DNA of 52,691 nt. It comes from Gammaproteobacteria bacterium (GTDB lineage Bacteria > Pseudomonadota > Gammaproteobacteria > Ga0077536). The stretch spans positions 1-52,691 of the forward strand of contig SHZJ01000002.1 of NCBI GenBank assembly GCA_009692365.1, read 5' to 3'. Under the pieces are notes generated by a model. That model worked only from the letters and a program-made list of their open reading frames with translations. It was not told where the DNA came from and ran no database searches. The position numbers were made by a program, and so were the translations under genes. This document shows, piece after piece, positions 44,468-52,691 of this stretch; position 1 is the first letter of the stretch; each line of letters opens with the position of its first letter.

Positions 44468-45409
44468 TCAGCACGCGCCGATTTCGGCCAGCAAACGGGC
44501 GGCACCGGCCGCCAGCAGTGCCTGCCCGACTGCCGCACCCAAGGCTGCCGCCGCACCACGCGGCCCCGTCCTCGCCGCCCGCACGATGCGTTGGCCATCG
44601 CTGCTGGCCACTAGCCCCGCAATTGAAATCATCTGCTCCTCCACGATGGCATGTCCGGCGACTGGCACCTGACAGCCCCCATCCAAGGCGGCGTTCAGCG
44701 CCCGTTCGGCGCAGATGGCATCGTGGGCGCAGGGGTCGTCCAGCCCCGCGATGAGCGCCTCGATGCGCGCGTCGCCGCGCCGGCATTCAATCCCAATCAC
44801 CCCCTGTCCCACTGCAGGCAGCATCTCGTGGGGCTCGAAACAAGCCGCCACCCCGGCGGTGAGCCCCAGCCGCCGCAGGCCCGCATGCGCCAGCACGATA
44901 CCATCGAAATCTCCCCGCGCCAGTTTCTCCAAGCGGGTGGTGACGTTGCCCCGCAGGTCGCGCAGGACCAGATCAGGGCGCAGCGCCAACAATTGACTAC
45001 GGCGACGCAAACTCGAGGTGCCCACCACCGCCCCCAGTGGCAAGGCGTGCAGCGGGTGCGCGGCGACCAGACAGTCGCGGGGGTCTTCGCGCGCCAACAC
45101 CACCGGGATATGCAGCGCCGCGGGCAGCGCTACCGGCACGTCTTTCATGGAATGGACCGCGAGGTCGGCCAAACCGTCCAGCAGCGCCTGTTCTAATTCT
45201 TTGATGAACAGCCCCTTGCCCCCAATCTTGGCCAATGGGGTGTCGAGCATGCGGTCGCCGGTGGTGGTGATGACGACCAGTTCGATGGTCAGTGCTGGGT
45301 GTGCCAGCAGCAGCAGCGCGCGGACGTGATCGGCTTGCCACACCGCGAGCTGGCTGCCGCGGGTCGCGATTCGGACCGTCCGGGAGGTCAACGGCGGGGG
45401 GGTCGTCAT
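44468..45409 (-). CDS. hemC: Porphobilinogen deaminase (hydroxymethylbilane synthase)
   Basis: A 313-residue enzyme that joins four porphobilinogen units. RIATRGSQLAVWQA at the N-terminus, KGLFIKELEQALLDG, AVHSMKDVP and LRGNVTTRLEKL are typical; Cys246 in DGGCQVP holds the dipyrromethane cofactor. First gene of hemC-hemD-hemX-hemY. It is divergent from gshB, with 97 bases between the starts. Confidence 0.97.
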   Translation of the reverse strand: MTTPPPLTSRTVRIATRGSQLAVWQADHVRALLLLAHPALTIELVVITTTGDRMLDTPLAKIGGKGLFIKELEQALLDGLADLAVHSMKDVPVALPAALHIPVVLAREDPRDCLVAAHPLHALPLGAVVGTSSLRRRSQLLALRPDLVLRDLRGNVTTRLEKLARGDFDGIVLAHAGLRRLGLTAGVAACFEPHEMLPAVGQGVIGIECRRGDARIEALIAGLDDPCAHDAICAERALNAALDGGCQVPVAGHAIVEEQMISIAGLVASSDGQRIVRAARTGPRGAAAALGAAVGQALLAAGAARLLAEIGAC

Positions 45410-45506
45410 CGGTACTTGGCGCCTGCGGGTTCAGCGGTAAACGGCCCGTATGCTAAGGTGCGACCCTGTCCACAGCAACCCACGGCAACCGGAAAGCGCG
45501 GCCTTC

Positions 45507-46466
45507 ATGACAATAAAACTTGGTGTGATCATGGACCCCATCTCGGGGATCAACCCCAAAAAAGACACCACCTTGGGGTTGCTGCTCGCCGCCCAGGCCC
45601 AAGGTTTCGAACTTCATTACCTAGAAATGGCCGACCTATCGCTGCGCGACGGCCAAGCCAGCGGGCTCATGCGGCCCCTGGCGGTGCACGAATCCACCAG
45701 CCACTGGCATGACTTTACCGGCCCGGCGACCCACCGGCCGCTGGCCGATCTGGATGTGATCCTCATGCGCAAGGACCCACCCTTTGATACGGAGTACATC
45801 TACGCTACCTATTTGCTCGAACGCGCGCAGGCGGCCGGCGCGCTGGTGGTGAACGACCCGCGCAGCCTGCGCGATGCCAACGAAAAGCTCTTTACCGCGT
45901 GGTTCGCCGATGTCTGCCCACCCACGCTGGTGGCCCGCCGAATGGCGAGGATCCGAGAATTTCTGGCCGAGCACGAGGACATCGTGGTCAAACCGCTAGA
46001 CGGCATGGGTGGCGCCTCGATCTTTCGCATCCAGCGTGGTGACGCCAACGCCAGCGTGATCATGGAAACGCTCACCGCCTACGAAACCCGCTTTTGTATG
46101 GCGCAGCGCTACTTGCCGGCGATACTCGACGGCGACAAACGCATCCTATTGATCGACGGCGAGCCCGTGCCTTACGCCTTGGCGCGCATTCCGGCGGCCG
46201 GCGAGCTGCGGGGCAATCTGGCGGCGGGCGGGCGGGGCGTGGGACGCCCGCTGACCGCCCGTGACCGTGAAATTTGTGCCCGCGTTGGCCCAGAACTCCG
46301 CGCCCGTGGCCTCATCTTCGTGGGGCTAGACGTCATCGGCGATTACCTCACGGAAATCAACGTCACCAGCCCGACCTGCGCGCGCGAGCTCGAAGCCCAG
46401 TTCCCGGTGCGCATCGGTGAGAGCCTGCTGCACGCCATCGTGGCGCGGCTGGGCCGGTCGCACTGA
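45507..46466 (+). CDS. gshB: Glutathione synthetase
   Basis: A 319-residue ATP-grasp enzyme that adds glycine to gamma-glutamylcysteine. LGVIMDPISGINPKKDTTLGLLLAAQ at the N-terminus, MRKDPPFDTEYIYATYLLE, VVKPLDGMGGASIF and FVGLDVIGDYLTEINVTSPT are signatures. ATG at 45507 fits the family N-terminus; the frame begins at 45450. tonB follows in the same direction 16 bases downstream, as in Pseudomonas. Confidence 0.97.
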   Translation: MTIKLGVIMDPISGINPKKDTTLGLLLAAQAQGFELHYLEMADLSLRDGQASGLMRPLAVHESTSHWHDFTGPATHRPLADLDVILMRKDPPFDTEYIYATYLLERAQAAGALVVNDPRSLRDANEKLFTAWFADVCPPTLVARRMARIREFLAEHEDIVVKPLDGMGGASIFRIQRGDANASVIMETLTAYETRFCMAQRYLPAILDGDKRILLIDGEPVPYALARIPAAGELRGNLAAGGRGVGRPLTARDREICARVGPELRARGLIFVGLDVIGDYLTEINVTSPTCARELEAQFPVRIGESLLHAIVARLGRSH

Positions 46467-46482
46467 ACCGCGGCCCGCAGGC

Positions 46483-47451
46483 ATGGTGAGTGCGGTGCTC
46501 ACGCGGCCCGCGATCCCGGCCGCCGATCGTCTGGCGCTGGCGGTGTGTATCGCCATCGCCGTGCACGCGATGCTCATTCTGGGCGTGAGCTTCAAGCCCG
46601 ACACGCCGGTGCCGCCGCCCCCTAATCGTCTGGAAATCACCTTGGTGGCGGCGCGCTCTAACACCCCACCCCCACAGGCCGAGGCCTTGGCCCAAAGTAA
46701 TTCACTCGGCGGTGGCGAGCGCGCGGAGCGCGTGCGCCCCGCCGCACCCTGGCTGGCACCCCAAACCACTGAGGGCGCCACCCGCGTCACCCCGCCGCCG
46801 CCGGCGGGCGCGCCGTCACCCCCCGCCGTCGCGGACGCCAAAGCGCCGAAGCCCCCCGTGCAACCGACGCGCACAGCGCCGCTGGCAGCGCCCCCCCGCA
46901 GCGCCGGACGCATGGCCACACCCGCGGCCGGCGCGGCCGCTAGCGAGGCCCCCACCGCCGCGCCAACACCCACACCGACCTACGGCGCCGCCAACCCGGC
47001 GCTACCCACCGCCGCCCAGCTCATCACCCGCTCTTTCGCGCTCGCCAGCATGAATGCTGAACTGCAGGACCGCATGGAAACCCGCGCGCACCGGCCACGG
47101 CAGAAATTTATCTCCGCGAGCACGCAGGAATATCGCTACGCGGCGTACATGGAAGCTTGGCGCGCCAAAGTCGAGCGGATTGGCAACATCAATTACCCCG
47201 ACGAAGCCAGACAGCACGAACTCTCGGGCTCGCTGCTGCTGGATGTCGCCATTCGGCCCGACGGTTCGGTCATTGAAATCGTGGTGCGCAAAACCTCTGG
47301 TCACAAAGTGCTGGATGATGCGGCGGTGCGTATCGTGGAACTGGCGGCGCCGTTCGCGCCATTTCCGAGCGATATCGCGCGCGAGGTCGATATTCTGCAT
47401 GTCACGCGCACTTGGCGCTTCGTTAATAATGCCGATTTTACCGCCCAGTAG
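46483..47451 (+). CDS. tonB: TonB-family energy transducer
   Basis: A 322-residue protein with an N-terminal membrane helix (about residues 17-37), a long Pro/Ala-rich periplasmic spacer (48-190) and a C-terminal domain with YPDEARQHELSGSLLLDVAIRPDGSV and VVRKTSGHKVLDDAAVRIVELAAPFAPFP, the TonB fold. It would pass proton-motive force to outer-membrane receptors. No exbB or exbD is nearby. Its place between gshB and yqgE matches Pseudomonas, where this copy is the TonB3 type linked to twitching rather than iron uptake; that function is only an analogy. Confidence 0.92.
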   Translation: MVSAVLTRPAIPAADRLALAVCIAIAVHAMLILGVSFKPDTPVPPPPNRLEITLVAARSNTPPPQAEALAQSNSLGGGERAERVRPAAPWLAPQTTEGATRVTPPPPAGAPSPPAVADAKAPKPPVQPTRTAPLAAPPRSAGRMATPAAGAAASEAPTAAPTPTPTYGAANPALPTAAQLITRSFALASMNAELQDRMETRAHRPRQKFISASTQEYRYAAYMEAWRAKVERIGNINYPDEARQHELSGSLLLDVAIRPDGSVIEIVVRKTSGHKVLDDAAVRIVELAAPFAPFPSDIAREVDILHVTRTWRFVNNADFTAQ

Positions 47452-47501
47452 CGCCCGCAGTGGCTTGTCAGACGCCGCGGTCGGGGGCAATACTAAGCGC
47501 C

Positions 47502-48059
47502 ATGTTGCTCGACCTCACTAACCATTTCCTGATTGCCATGCCCGCGCTCGAAGACCCTAATTTCGTGCGCACCGTGACCTACGTCTGCGCCCACAATCAG
47601 GATGGGGCGATGGGCATCGTGATCAATCGCCCGTTGGAATTTGACTTGGGCGAAGTGCTGCAACAGCTCAAACTAGAAAGCACCGTCGCCGACATCAATA
47701 CCCAAATTGTCTATCAAGGCGGGCCGGTGCACCGCGACCGCGGCTTTATCATTCATCGGCCAGCGCTCGATTATGGCTCCACGATTTTGGTCAGCGACGA
47801 AGTAGCGGTCTCGACATCGCGCGAAATGCTCGCCGCCATTGCGCGCGGCGAAGGTCCTCCAGACACCTTGGTGGCACTGGGTTATGCCGGCTGGTCGGCG
47901 GGCCAACTCGAACAAGAAATCCTCCAGAACGCCTGGCTGAGTGGGCCGGCCGCGCTGGAGGTCATGTTTCACGCTCCGGCCGAGCAGCGTTGGACGCAGG
48001 CGGCGGCCTGTTTGGGGGTTGATGTTTACCGGCTGTCGGGCGATGTTGGGCACGCGTGA
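47502..48059 (+). CDS. yqgE: YqgE/AlgH family protein (UPF0301)
   Basis: A 185-residue cytoplasmic protein. LTNHFLIAMPALEDPNFVRTVTYVCAHNQDGAMGIVINRP is diagnostic. The family is called AlgH in Pseudomonas from an alginate phenotype; its biochemical role is not known. The stop overlaps the GTG of ruvX (GTGA). Confidence 0.95.
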   Translation: MLLDLTNHFLIAMPALEDPNFVRTVTYVCAHNQDGAMGIVINRPLEFDLGEVLQQLKLESTVADINTQIVYQGGPVHRDRGFIIHRPALDYGSTILVSDEVAVSTSREMLAAIARGEGPPDTLVALGYAGWSAGQLEQEILQNAWLSGPAALEVMFHAPAEQRWTQAAACLGVDVYRLSGDVGHA

Positions 48060-48481
48060 TCGTGGCGGTACCGCGCACGGCACTGGGCTTTGATTACGGC
48101 GAAAAACGCATTGGGGTGGCAGTGGGCCAGACCGTCACTCGCACGGCCAGCCCGCTCGTCACCCTGCCAGCACGGCATGGCCAGCCGGACTGGCTGGTAT
48201 TGGGCAAACTGATCGACGACTGGCGTCCGGACTGTCTGGTGGTTGGCCTGCCCAGCACCAACGAGGGCGGGGTCCATCCGCTGGCGAGCGCCATTGAACG
48301 CTTCGCGGGCCGGCTCGAGGGTCGTTACCATCGGCCGGTGGCGTTCATTGATGAACGGCTGTCATCGCACGCGGCGGCAGCGCTCAGGCGCGGCACGCGG
48401 CACACCCTAGACGCCCTCGCCGCGCAACAAATTTTAGAAACTTGGCTGCTGGAAGCGGCGCAAAGCCCGGAGCAAAAATGA
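48056..48481 (+). CDS. ruvX: RuvX/YqgF, RNase H-fold protein (16S rRNA processing / Holliday junction resolvase-like)
   Basis: A 141-residue RNase H-fold protein. The acidic site starts in ALGFDYGEKRIGVAVG (Asp13 region), and VVGLPSTNEGG and FIDERLSSHAAA follow. YqgF is required for pre-16S rRNA 5'-end processing in E. coli and has been proposed as a Holliday-junction resolvase in others. GTG at 48056 overlaps the yqgE stop; the stop overlaps the ATG of pyrR. Confidence 0.94.
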   Translation: MIVAVPRTALGFDYGEKRIGVAVGQTVTRTASPLVTLPARHGQPDWLVLGKLIDDWRPDCLVVGLPSTNEGGVHPLASAIERFAGRLEGRYHRPVAFIDERLSSHAAAALRRGTRHTLDALAAQQILETWLLEAAQSPEQK

Positions 48482-49002
48482 GCGTGCAGTTTGATATCGA
48501 GACCTTAATGGCGCAGATGGCGACCACCCTGCGTCAGCAACTGCACGCGGCTGGCATCACGGAGCCGGCGCTGATTGGCGTGCGCACGGGCGGGGTGTGG
48601 GTGGCCGAAAAGCTCGGCCAATTGTTGGGCATCACCGCGCCGCTCGGCGAACTCAATATTGCGTTCTATCGCGATGACTTTAGTCGCATCGGCATCCATC
48701 CCACCGTCGCGCCCTCCATGCTGCCCTTCGATGTCACCAACCGCGATCTGGTGCTAGTGGACGACATTCTCTACACCGGGCGCACGGTGCGCGCGGCGAT
48801 GAACGAAATTTTCGACTACGGCCGGCCGCGTTCCGTGCGGCTGGTCGTCCTGTTTGACCGCGGCGGGCGCGAACTGCCCATCGCCGCCGAGGTGGTGGGC
48901 GCGCACCTGAACTTAGCGCCCGGCGAGCATGCTAAACTCACCGGGCCTGCTCCAATGAGCCTCGAAATTTGTCGCCAGCGCCCAGTCGCGAGCGCGGCCT
49001 GA
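48478..49002 (+). CDS. pyrR: PyrR, bifunctional pyr regulator / uracil phosphoribosyltransferase
   Basis: A 174-residue phosphoribosyltransferase. The PRPP-binding site is DLVLVDDILYTGRTVRAAM (about residues 94-112). PyrR binds RNA leaders of pyr operons in Gram-positive bacteria; in gammaproteobacteria such as Pseudomonas, pyrR lies directly before pyrB. ATG at 48478 overlaps the ruvX stop as ATGA. A small hairpin lies between it and pyrB. Confidence 0.92.
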   Translation: MSVQFDIETLMAQMATTLRQQLHAAGITEPALIGVRTGGVWVAEKLGQLLGITAPLGELNIAFYRDDFSRIGIHPTVAPSMLPFDVTNRDLVLVDDILYTGRTVRAAMNEIFDYGRPRSVRLVVLFDRGGRELPIAAEVVGAHLNLAPGEHAKLTGPAPMSLEICRQRPVASAA

Positions 49003-49026
49003 GGTCCCCAGCGCGAAGGGCTAGAC

Positions 49027-49042
49027 GCCGTCGCAGGACGGC
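49027..49042 (+). promoter_or_regulatory. Small hairpin between pyrR and pyrB
   Basis: GCCGTC-GCAG-GACGGC forms a 6-bp stem with a 4-base loop, ending 38 bases before the pyrB ATG. It could be part of a pyr leader or a chance hairpin; no T-run follows and I see no PyrR-binding loop consensus. Confidence 0.25.
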
Positions 49043-49080
49043 CGCACACGGTCGGTAATCTGGCGCAGTAAGGAGCAGCG

Positions 49081-50055
49081 ATGAGCGCGGCGGATGTCCA
49101 ACTCGATGCCCAAGGCCGCCTCCGCCATTTTATCGCGATCGAAGGCCTATCGCGCAGTCTGTTAGAGCAAATCCTCGACAACGCCGAGCGCTTTGCGCCC
49201 CTCGGCGACCGGGCCGTGAAAAAAGTCCCGCTGCTGCGCGGCCGCACCGTCGCCAATCTCTTCTTCGAGCCCAGCACCCGCACCCGAACCACCTTCGACC
49301 TCGCCGCCAAACGGCTGTCGGCCGATGTGTTGAACATCAACATCGAAGCCAGTTCGACTAGAAAGGGCGAATCCCTCGCCGACACGCTGCGTAACCTCGA
49401 GGCCATGCAGTGCGATATGTTTGTGGTGCGCCATCACATCAGCGGCGCCGCCGACTTCATCGCCCGGCAAGTGGCCCCGCACATCAGCGTCATCAACGGC
49501 GGTGACGGTCGGCACGAACATCCGACCCAGGGCATGCTCGACGCGTTCACCATTCGCCGCCACAAGAAACGCTTCGATCATCTCACGGTCGCTATCGTGG
49601 GCGACGTCGCCCACTCGCGGGTGGCGCGTTCCAATATCCAGGCCCTGAAAATTTTAGGGGTCCCCGACCTGCGCGTGGTGGGGCCTAAAACCCTCATTCC
49701 AGCGGGGGTTGAAGCCCTCGGGGTGACGGTTTACGACGATCTGGATGAGGGGATCCGGGGCGCCGACGTCGTCATCATGTTGCGCCTCCAGCAAGAGCGC
49801 ATGCAGAGCGCGCTACTGCCCAGCGCGCACGAATATTTTCGCGAATATGGGCTTACGACCCAGCGCCTGCGGCTGGCGGCAGCCGATGCCATCGTGATGC
49901 ACCCGGGTCCGATCAACCGCGGGGTAGAGATCGACTCCGCCGTGGCCGACGGCGTGCAGTCGGTCATTCTGCAGCAGGTCACTTATGGCATCGCCGTGCG
50001 CATGGCGGTGATGGCTATGGTGATGGGCAATCAGGCCTTGGCGGGGGCACACTGA
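49081..50055 (+). CDS. pyrB: Aspartate carbamoyltransferase catalytic chain
   Basis: A 324-residue enzyme that condenses aspartate with carbamoyl phosphate, the first committed pyrimidine step. [18 protein letters not shown] holds the STRTR carbamoyl-phosphate site, [14 protein letters not shown] contributes Ser and Lys, and [10 protein letters not shown] and MHPGPINRG follow. AGGAG lies seven bases before the ATG. It is the longer PyrB type that pairs with an inactive dihydroorotase, and that partner follows one base downstream. Confidence 0.97.
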   Translation: MSAADVQLDAQGRLRHFIAIEGLSRSLLEQILDNAERFAPLGDRAVKKVPLLRGRTVANLFFEPSTRTRTTFDLAAKRLSADVLNINIEASSTRKGESLADTLRNLEAMQCDMFVVRHHISGAADFIARQVAPHISVINGGDGRHEHPTQGMLDAFTIRRHKKRFDHLTVAIVGDVAHSRVARSNIQALKILGVPDLRVVGPKTLIPAGVEALGVTVYDDLDEGIRGADVVIMLRLQQERMQSALLPSAHEYFREYGLTTQRLRLAAADAIVMHPGPINRGVEIDSAVADGVQSVILQQVTYGIAVRMAVMAMVMGNQALAGAH

Positions 50056-50056
50056 G

Positions 50057-51343
50057 ATGCGTTGGCGCATCCACGGCGGGCGGGTCATCGACCCGGCGAG
50101 CGGCCTGGACGAGTGCGCGGAAGTCTGGATAGAAGACCAGCTCATTCTCGCCGTCGGACGGGCGCCGCGCGGCCTTAAAGCCGACCACAGCATCGATGCG
50201 CACGGACTCATCGTCACGCCCGGCTTGGTCGATTTGGGCAGCCACCTGCGCGAACCCGGCTTTGAGCGCAAGGCGAGCATCGCCAGCGAAGCGCGGGCGG
50301 CGGCAGCGGGGGGGTTCACCACGGTGTGTTGCACACCCGACACCTCACCGGTCATCGATAACCCCACGGTGGTCGAACACATCACCCAAAGCGCCGCGGC
50401 GGCGGGCGGCGCGCAAGTGCTGTGCCTAGGTGCCTTAACGGTGGGTCTGGAGGGCGAAGTCCTGGCCGAAATGCACGCCCTCAAGCGCGCTGGCGTGGTG
50501 GGGGTCACCAATTTGGAACGGGCGATCAAGGACACCGCCGTCCTCAGGCACGCGCTGGCCTACGCCGCGAGTGCAGAACTCACCGTCTTTTTGCGCTCCG
50601 AGGACTATTGGCTAAGCCGCGATGGGCTGGTCCATGAAGGCCCGGTGAGTGCGCGCCTGGGGCTCAACGGCATTCCCGCTGCCGCCGAAGTCATCGCCGT
50701 TTACCGCGACCTCACGCTGGCGACGGCGGCTGGCGCGCGCGCGCATTTCTGTAAGCTCTCCGCCGCACAGTCCATCAAGGTCATCGCCCAAGCACGCGCA
50801 CGCGGCCTGCCGGTGAGCGCCGACGTCAGTCTCGCTAATCTGTGTTTCACGGAAGAGAACTTGGGAAATTTCGACCCTAACTTCCATTTGCGGCCCCCCT
50901 TGCGCGCCACCAGCGACCGCAACGCCCTGCGCCGGGGCATAAAAACCGGCGCCATCGACGCGATTAGCGCCTCCCACGAGCCCCACGACGCAGACGCCAA
51001 GGCCGCGCCTTTTGGCCTGACCGAGCCCGGCATCTCCAGCGTGGACACCTTCCTGCCCGCGCTGCTGGGTTTGGTGGCCGCGGGGGCCTTTGATCTGTCC
51101 ACGGCCATTGCCGCCGCGAGTTTGCGGCCACACCGCATTCTGGGCCGCGCGGGCGGCGAAATAACCCCCGGCGCGCCCGCCGATTTATGTGTGTTCGACC
51201 CAACGCAACGCTGGCAGGCCACCGCCGCCGAACTCGCGAGCGCCGGCAAAAACACGCCCTATCTGAATACCGAACTGACCGGCAGGGTCGTGTTCACGAT
51301 GGTCGGCGGGCGCGTGGCGCACCGCTTGGCGCGCTGCGGATGA
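50057..51343 (+). CDS. pyrX: Inactive dihydroorotase homologue (PyrC'/PyrX)
   Basis: A 428-residue amidohydrolase-fold protein. Active dihydroorotases have an H-x-H in DLHVHLREPG; here residues 59-68 read DLGSHLREPG, so the first His is Gly61. The later His ligand region reads HFCKLSAAQS, and the usual catalytic Asp in TDHAPH is replaced (SASHEPH). Such degenerate copies hold PyrB together as a dodecamer in Pseudomonas. Its ATG follows the pyrB stop by one base; the stop overlaps the next ATG. An active pyrC must lie elsewhere. Confidence 0.9.
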   Translation: MRWRIHGGRVIDPASGLDECAEVWIEDQLILAVGRAPRGLKADHSIDAHGLIVTPGLVDLGSHLREPGFERKASIASEARAAAAGGFTTVCCTPDTSPVIDNPTVVEHITQSAAAAGGAQVLCLGALTVGLEGEVLAEMHALKRAGVVGVTNLERAIKDTAVLRHALAYAASAELTVFLRSEDYWLSRDGLVHEGPVSARLGLNGIPAAAEVIAVYRDLTLATAAGARAHFCKLSAAQSIKVIAQARARGLPVSADVSLANLCFTEENLGNFDPNFHLRPPLRATSDRNALRRGIKTGAIDAISASHEPHDADAKAAPFGLTEPGISSVDTFLPALLGLVAAGAFDLSTAIAAASLRPHRILGRAGGEITPGAPADLCVFDPTQRWQATAAELASAGKNTPYLNTELTGRVVFTMVGGRVAHRLARCG

Positions 51344-52224
51344 ACGACGCCACCAAACCGCAGCGCGGGACCATCGTCCAAGAAGCGGCCGAAGTCCTGA
51401 GCAACGAGGCCCACCCCGGTGGGCAATACATCTTGCAGCTGCGGGCGCCAGAGATTGCCCGACGAGCCCAACCCGGTGCTTTCGTCCATTTGCGCTGCGC
51501 GCCCAGCCTCGCCCTGCGGCGTCCGATGTCGATCATGCGGGCTAACCCTCGGGCCGGCACCATCGATATGCTGTTCAAGGCCCACGGGGTGGGCACCGCC
51601 GAATTGGCGCAGCGCGCGCCGGGCGAGTCTATCAGCGCACTAGGGCCGATAGGCGTGCCCTTCAAGCTGGCGGGTTATCGCAAACGGCCTTTGTTAATCG
51701 GCGGCGGCGTGGGCATGCCCCCGATGGTGTATTTGGCCGATCACCTGCGCCGCAGCACGGGCAGCGTGCCGTTTGTGGTGCTGGGGTCGGAGCTTCCTTT
51801 CCCGTTCAAACTGCGCCCCTCGGCCATCCTGGTGCCCGGCATGCCGCCCGGCGTCATCGGCACCATGCCGCTGCTGGAAGACTGGGGGATTGCCGCCCGG
51901 CTCGCGAGTCGCCAAGGCTATGTGGGCTGCTTTGAAGGGCTGGTGACCGAACTGGCCGCCGCGTGGATTCAAGCCATGGGCGTCGCGGCGCTCCCCGAAA
52001 TAGAAATCTTCGCCTGCGGCCCCACGCCAATGCTCAAAGCCGTGCAAAGCTTGGCCGCACGCTACGGGCTACCGGCGCAGATTTCGCTGGAGGAATACAT
52101 GGCCTGCGCGGTGGGTGGCTGTGCCGGCTGCACGGTGCGCGTCCACACGCCGAGCGGGCCGGCGATGAAGCGAGTGTGTGTGGACGGCCCGGTGTTCGAG
52201 GCCAGTACGGTGGAATTTAGCTAG
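51340..52224 (+). CDS. PyrK-like dihydroorotate dehydrogenase electron-transfer subunit
   Basis: A 294-residue flavoprotein. RRPMSIM (60-66) is the FAD-binding RxxS motif, GGGVGMPPMVYLAD the nucleotide-binding motif, and Cys256, Cys261, Cys264 and Cys280 form the [2Fe-2S] site of the PyrK family (C-x4-C-x2-C-x15-C). PyrK passes electrons from dihydroorotate dehydrogenase B to NAD. The ATG overlaps the pyrX stop (ATGA). No pyrD lies here. Gammaproteobacteria usually use a quinone-linked PyrD, so this subunit may serve a class 1B enzyme or another flavoprotein. Confidence 0.88.
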   Translation: MNDATKPQRGTIVQEAAEVLSNEAHPGGQYILQLRAPEIARRAQPGAFVHLRCAPSLALRRPMSIMRANPRAGTIDMLFKAHGVGTAELAQRAPGESISALGPIGVPFKLAGYRKRPLLIGGGVGMPPMVYLADHLRRSTGSVPFVVLGSELPFPFKLRPSAILVPGMPPGVIGTMPLLEDWGIAARLASRQGYVGCFEGLVTELAAAWIQAMGVAALPEIEIFACGPTPMLKAVQSLAARYGLPAQISLEEYMACAVGGCAGCTVRVHTPSGPAMKRVCVDGPVFEASTVEFS

Positions 52225-52283
52225 GCTCGCAACGAGCCTAGCCAGCTCCGCCGACCGGCGCGAGCGCCGTTGCGCCTGCCGCC

Positions 52284-52691
52284 TTAGCCTTTGGCCCGCA
52301 GCCGGGTCACGTTGCTGGTACCGATGGCATCGGTGAACTCCGGCCATACTTTCTCGGTGAGCAGTTCCAGACTCTTCATGCACTGCGCGTGGGGCATGTG
52401 GTTGTAGATGAACATCCAGAAATAGTCGACCGGCAGTTCCTTGAAGAGCTTCGCCAGCTTGCGCTTCACGGTGTCGGGGCTGCCGTGGATCACGAGACCG
52501 CGCTCGGAGAGGGTCTCGAAGGTCGGCGCCATGTCGAAGGGGCCTTCCCCCGGGCCGGCGATGGCGGCGTTAAAGCCGAACGGTACAAAGAAGTTGTTCC
52601 AAATGAAGGAACCGGCTTCACGCGCAATCGCTTCGGCTTCGGCATCGGTATCGGCCACGATGAGTTCGCGGCTCATTGCCATACCTTGGCC
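52284..52691 (-). CDS. Luciferase-like (LLM class) flavin monooxygenase, C-terminal part
   Basis: The frame is open to the right edge, so only the last 135 residues are visible; an internal ATG at 52682 is probably not the start. GSPDTVKRKLAKLF and the C-terminal WPEFTDAI are typical of the C-terminal helices of bacterial luciferase-like monooxygenases, which use FMNH2 or F420 to oxidise organic substrates. It converges with the PyrK-like gene. The substrate cannot be told from this part. Confidence 0.75.
   Translation of the reverse strand, partial: GQGMAMSRELIVADTDAEAEAIAREAGSFIWNNFFVPFGFNAAIAGPGEGPFDMAPTFETLSERGLVIHGSPDTVKRKLAKLFKELPVDYFWMFIYNHMPHAQCMKSLELLTEKVWPEFTDAIGTSNVTRLRAKG

Overview
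The window is GC-rich, densely packed bacterial chromosomal DNA. The marker genes point to a gammaproteobacterium that makes hopanoids and uses the Calvin cycle. The run gshB-tonB-yqgE-ruvX-pyrR-pyrB-pyrC' matches the order known from Pseudomonas, hemC-hemD-hemX-hemY is the gammaproteobacterial heme block, and class I phosphoribulokinase, CbbQ/CbbO-type proteins and HpnI/J/K/L are present. I cannot name a species. Two genes carry internal stops (one also a frameshift), so decay, recoding or assembly error all remain possible.

Layout. (1) 1-4416 looks like foreign DNA lying against the 3' end of a tRNA-Arg(CCG): a DEDDh exonuclease fused to a J-domain (cut by the left edge), a phage terminase small-subunit-like gene, a decayed lipoprotein gene and a secreted Sel1-repeat protein. 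(2) 4581-10701: CbbQ/NorQ plus CbbO/NorD, a membrane-anchored cytochrome c5, and UvrD. (3) 10802-16033: pmbA, then a MoxR ATPase - DUF58 - transglutaminase module. (4) 16166-24067: accessory metabolism (DUF4399, DUF1330, CaiB-type CoA-transferase, flavin monooxygenase, TTC38-like TPR protein, EthD protein), an exosortase-sorted surface protein split by an in-frame TAG, and a 0.66-kb array of 19 short repeats. (5) 24068-29179: hopanoid side-chain genes hpnK-hpnL and hpnI-hpnJ. (6) 29187-38422: SNF2 helicase, glutathionyl-hydroquinone reductase, nitroreductase, esterase, cNMP-EAL protein and DUF427. (7) 38424-45409: msbA, phosphoribulokinase and hemC-D-X-Y. (8) 45507-52224: glutathione synthetase, TonB, YqgE, RuvX and a pyrimidine block ending in a PyrK-like flavoprotein. 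A luciferase-like monooxygenase runs off the right edge.

How the genes fit together. HpnI would add N-acetylglucosamine to bacteriohopanetetrol, HpnK would deacetylate it and HpnJ would form the cyclitol ether; HpnL is a probable membrane transporter. Phosphoribulokinase and CbbQ/CbbO imply CO2 fixation, although no RuBisCO gene lies here. PyrB is paired with a dihydroorotase homologue that lacks its metal ligands, as in the Pseudomonas-type PyrB-PyrC' complex.

Most notable items: the GGGTGTCCCAGACT array between the EthD gene and hpnK; three genes whose reading frame and Shine-Dalgarno sequence point to CTG start codons; the exonuclease-J-domain fusion; the tRNA-adjacent decayed element; and the interrupted sorted surface protein with a perfect inverted repeat upstream.
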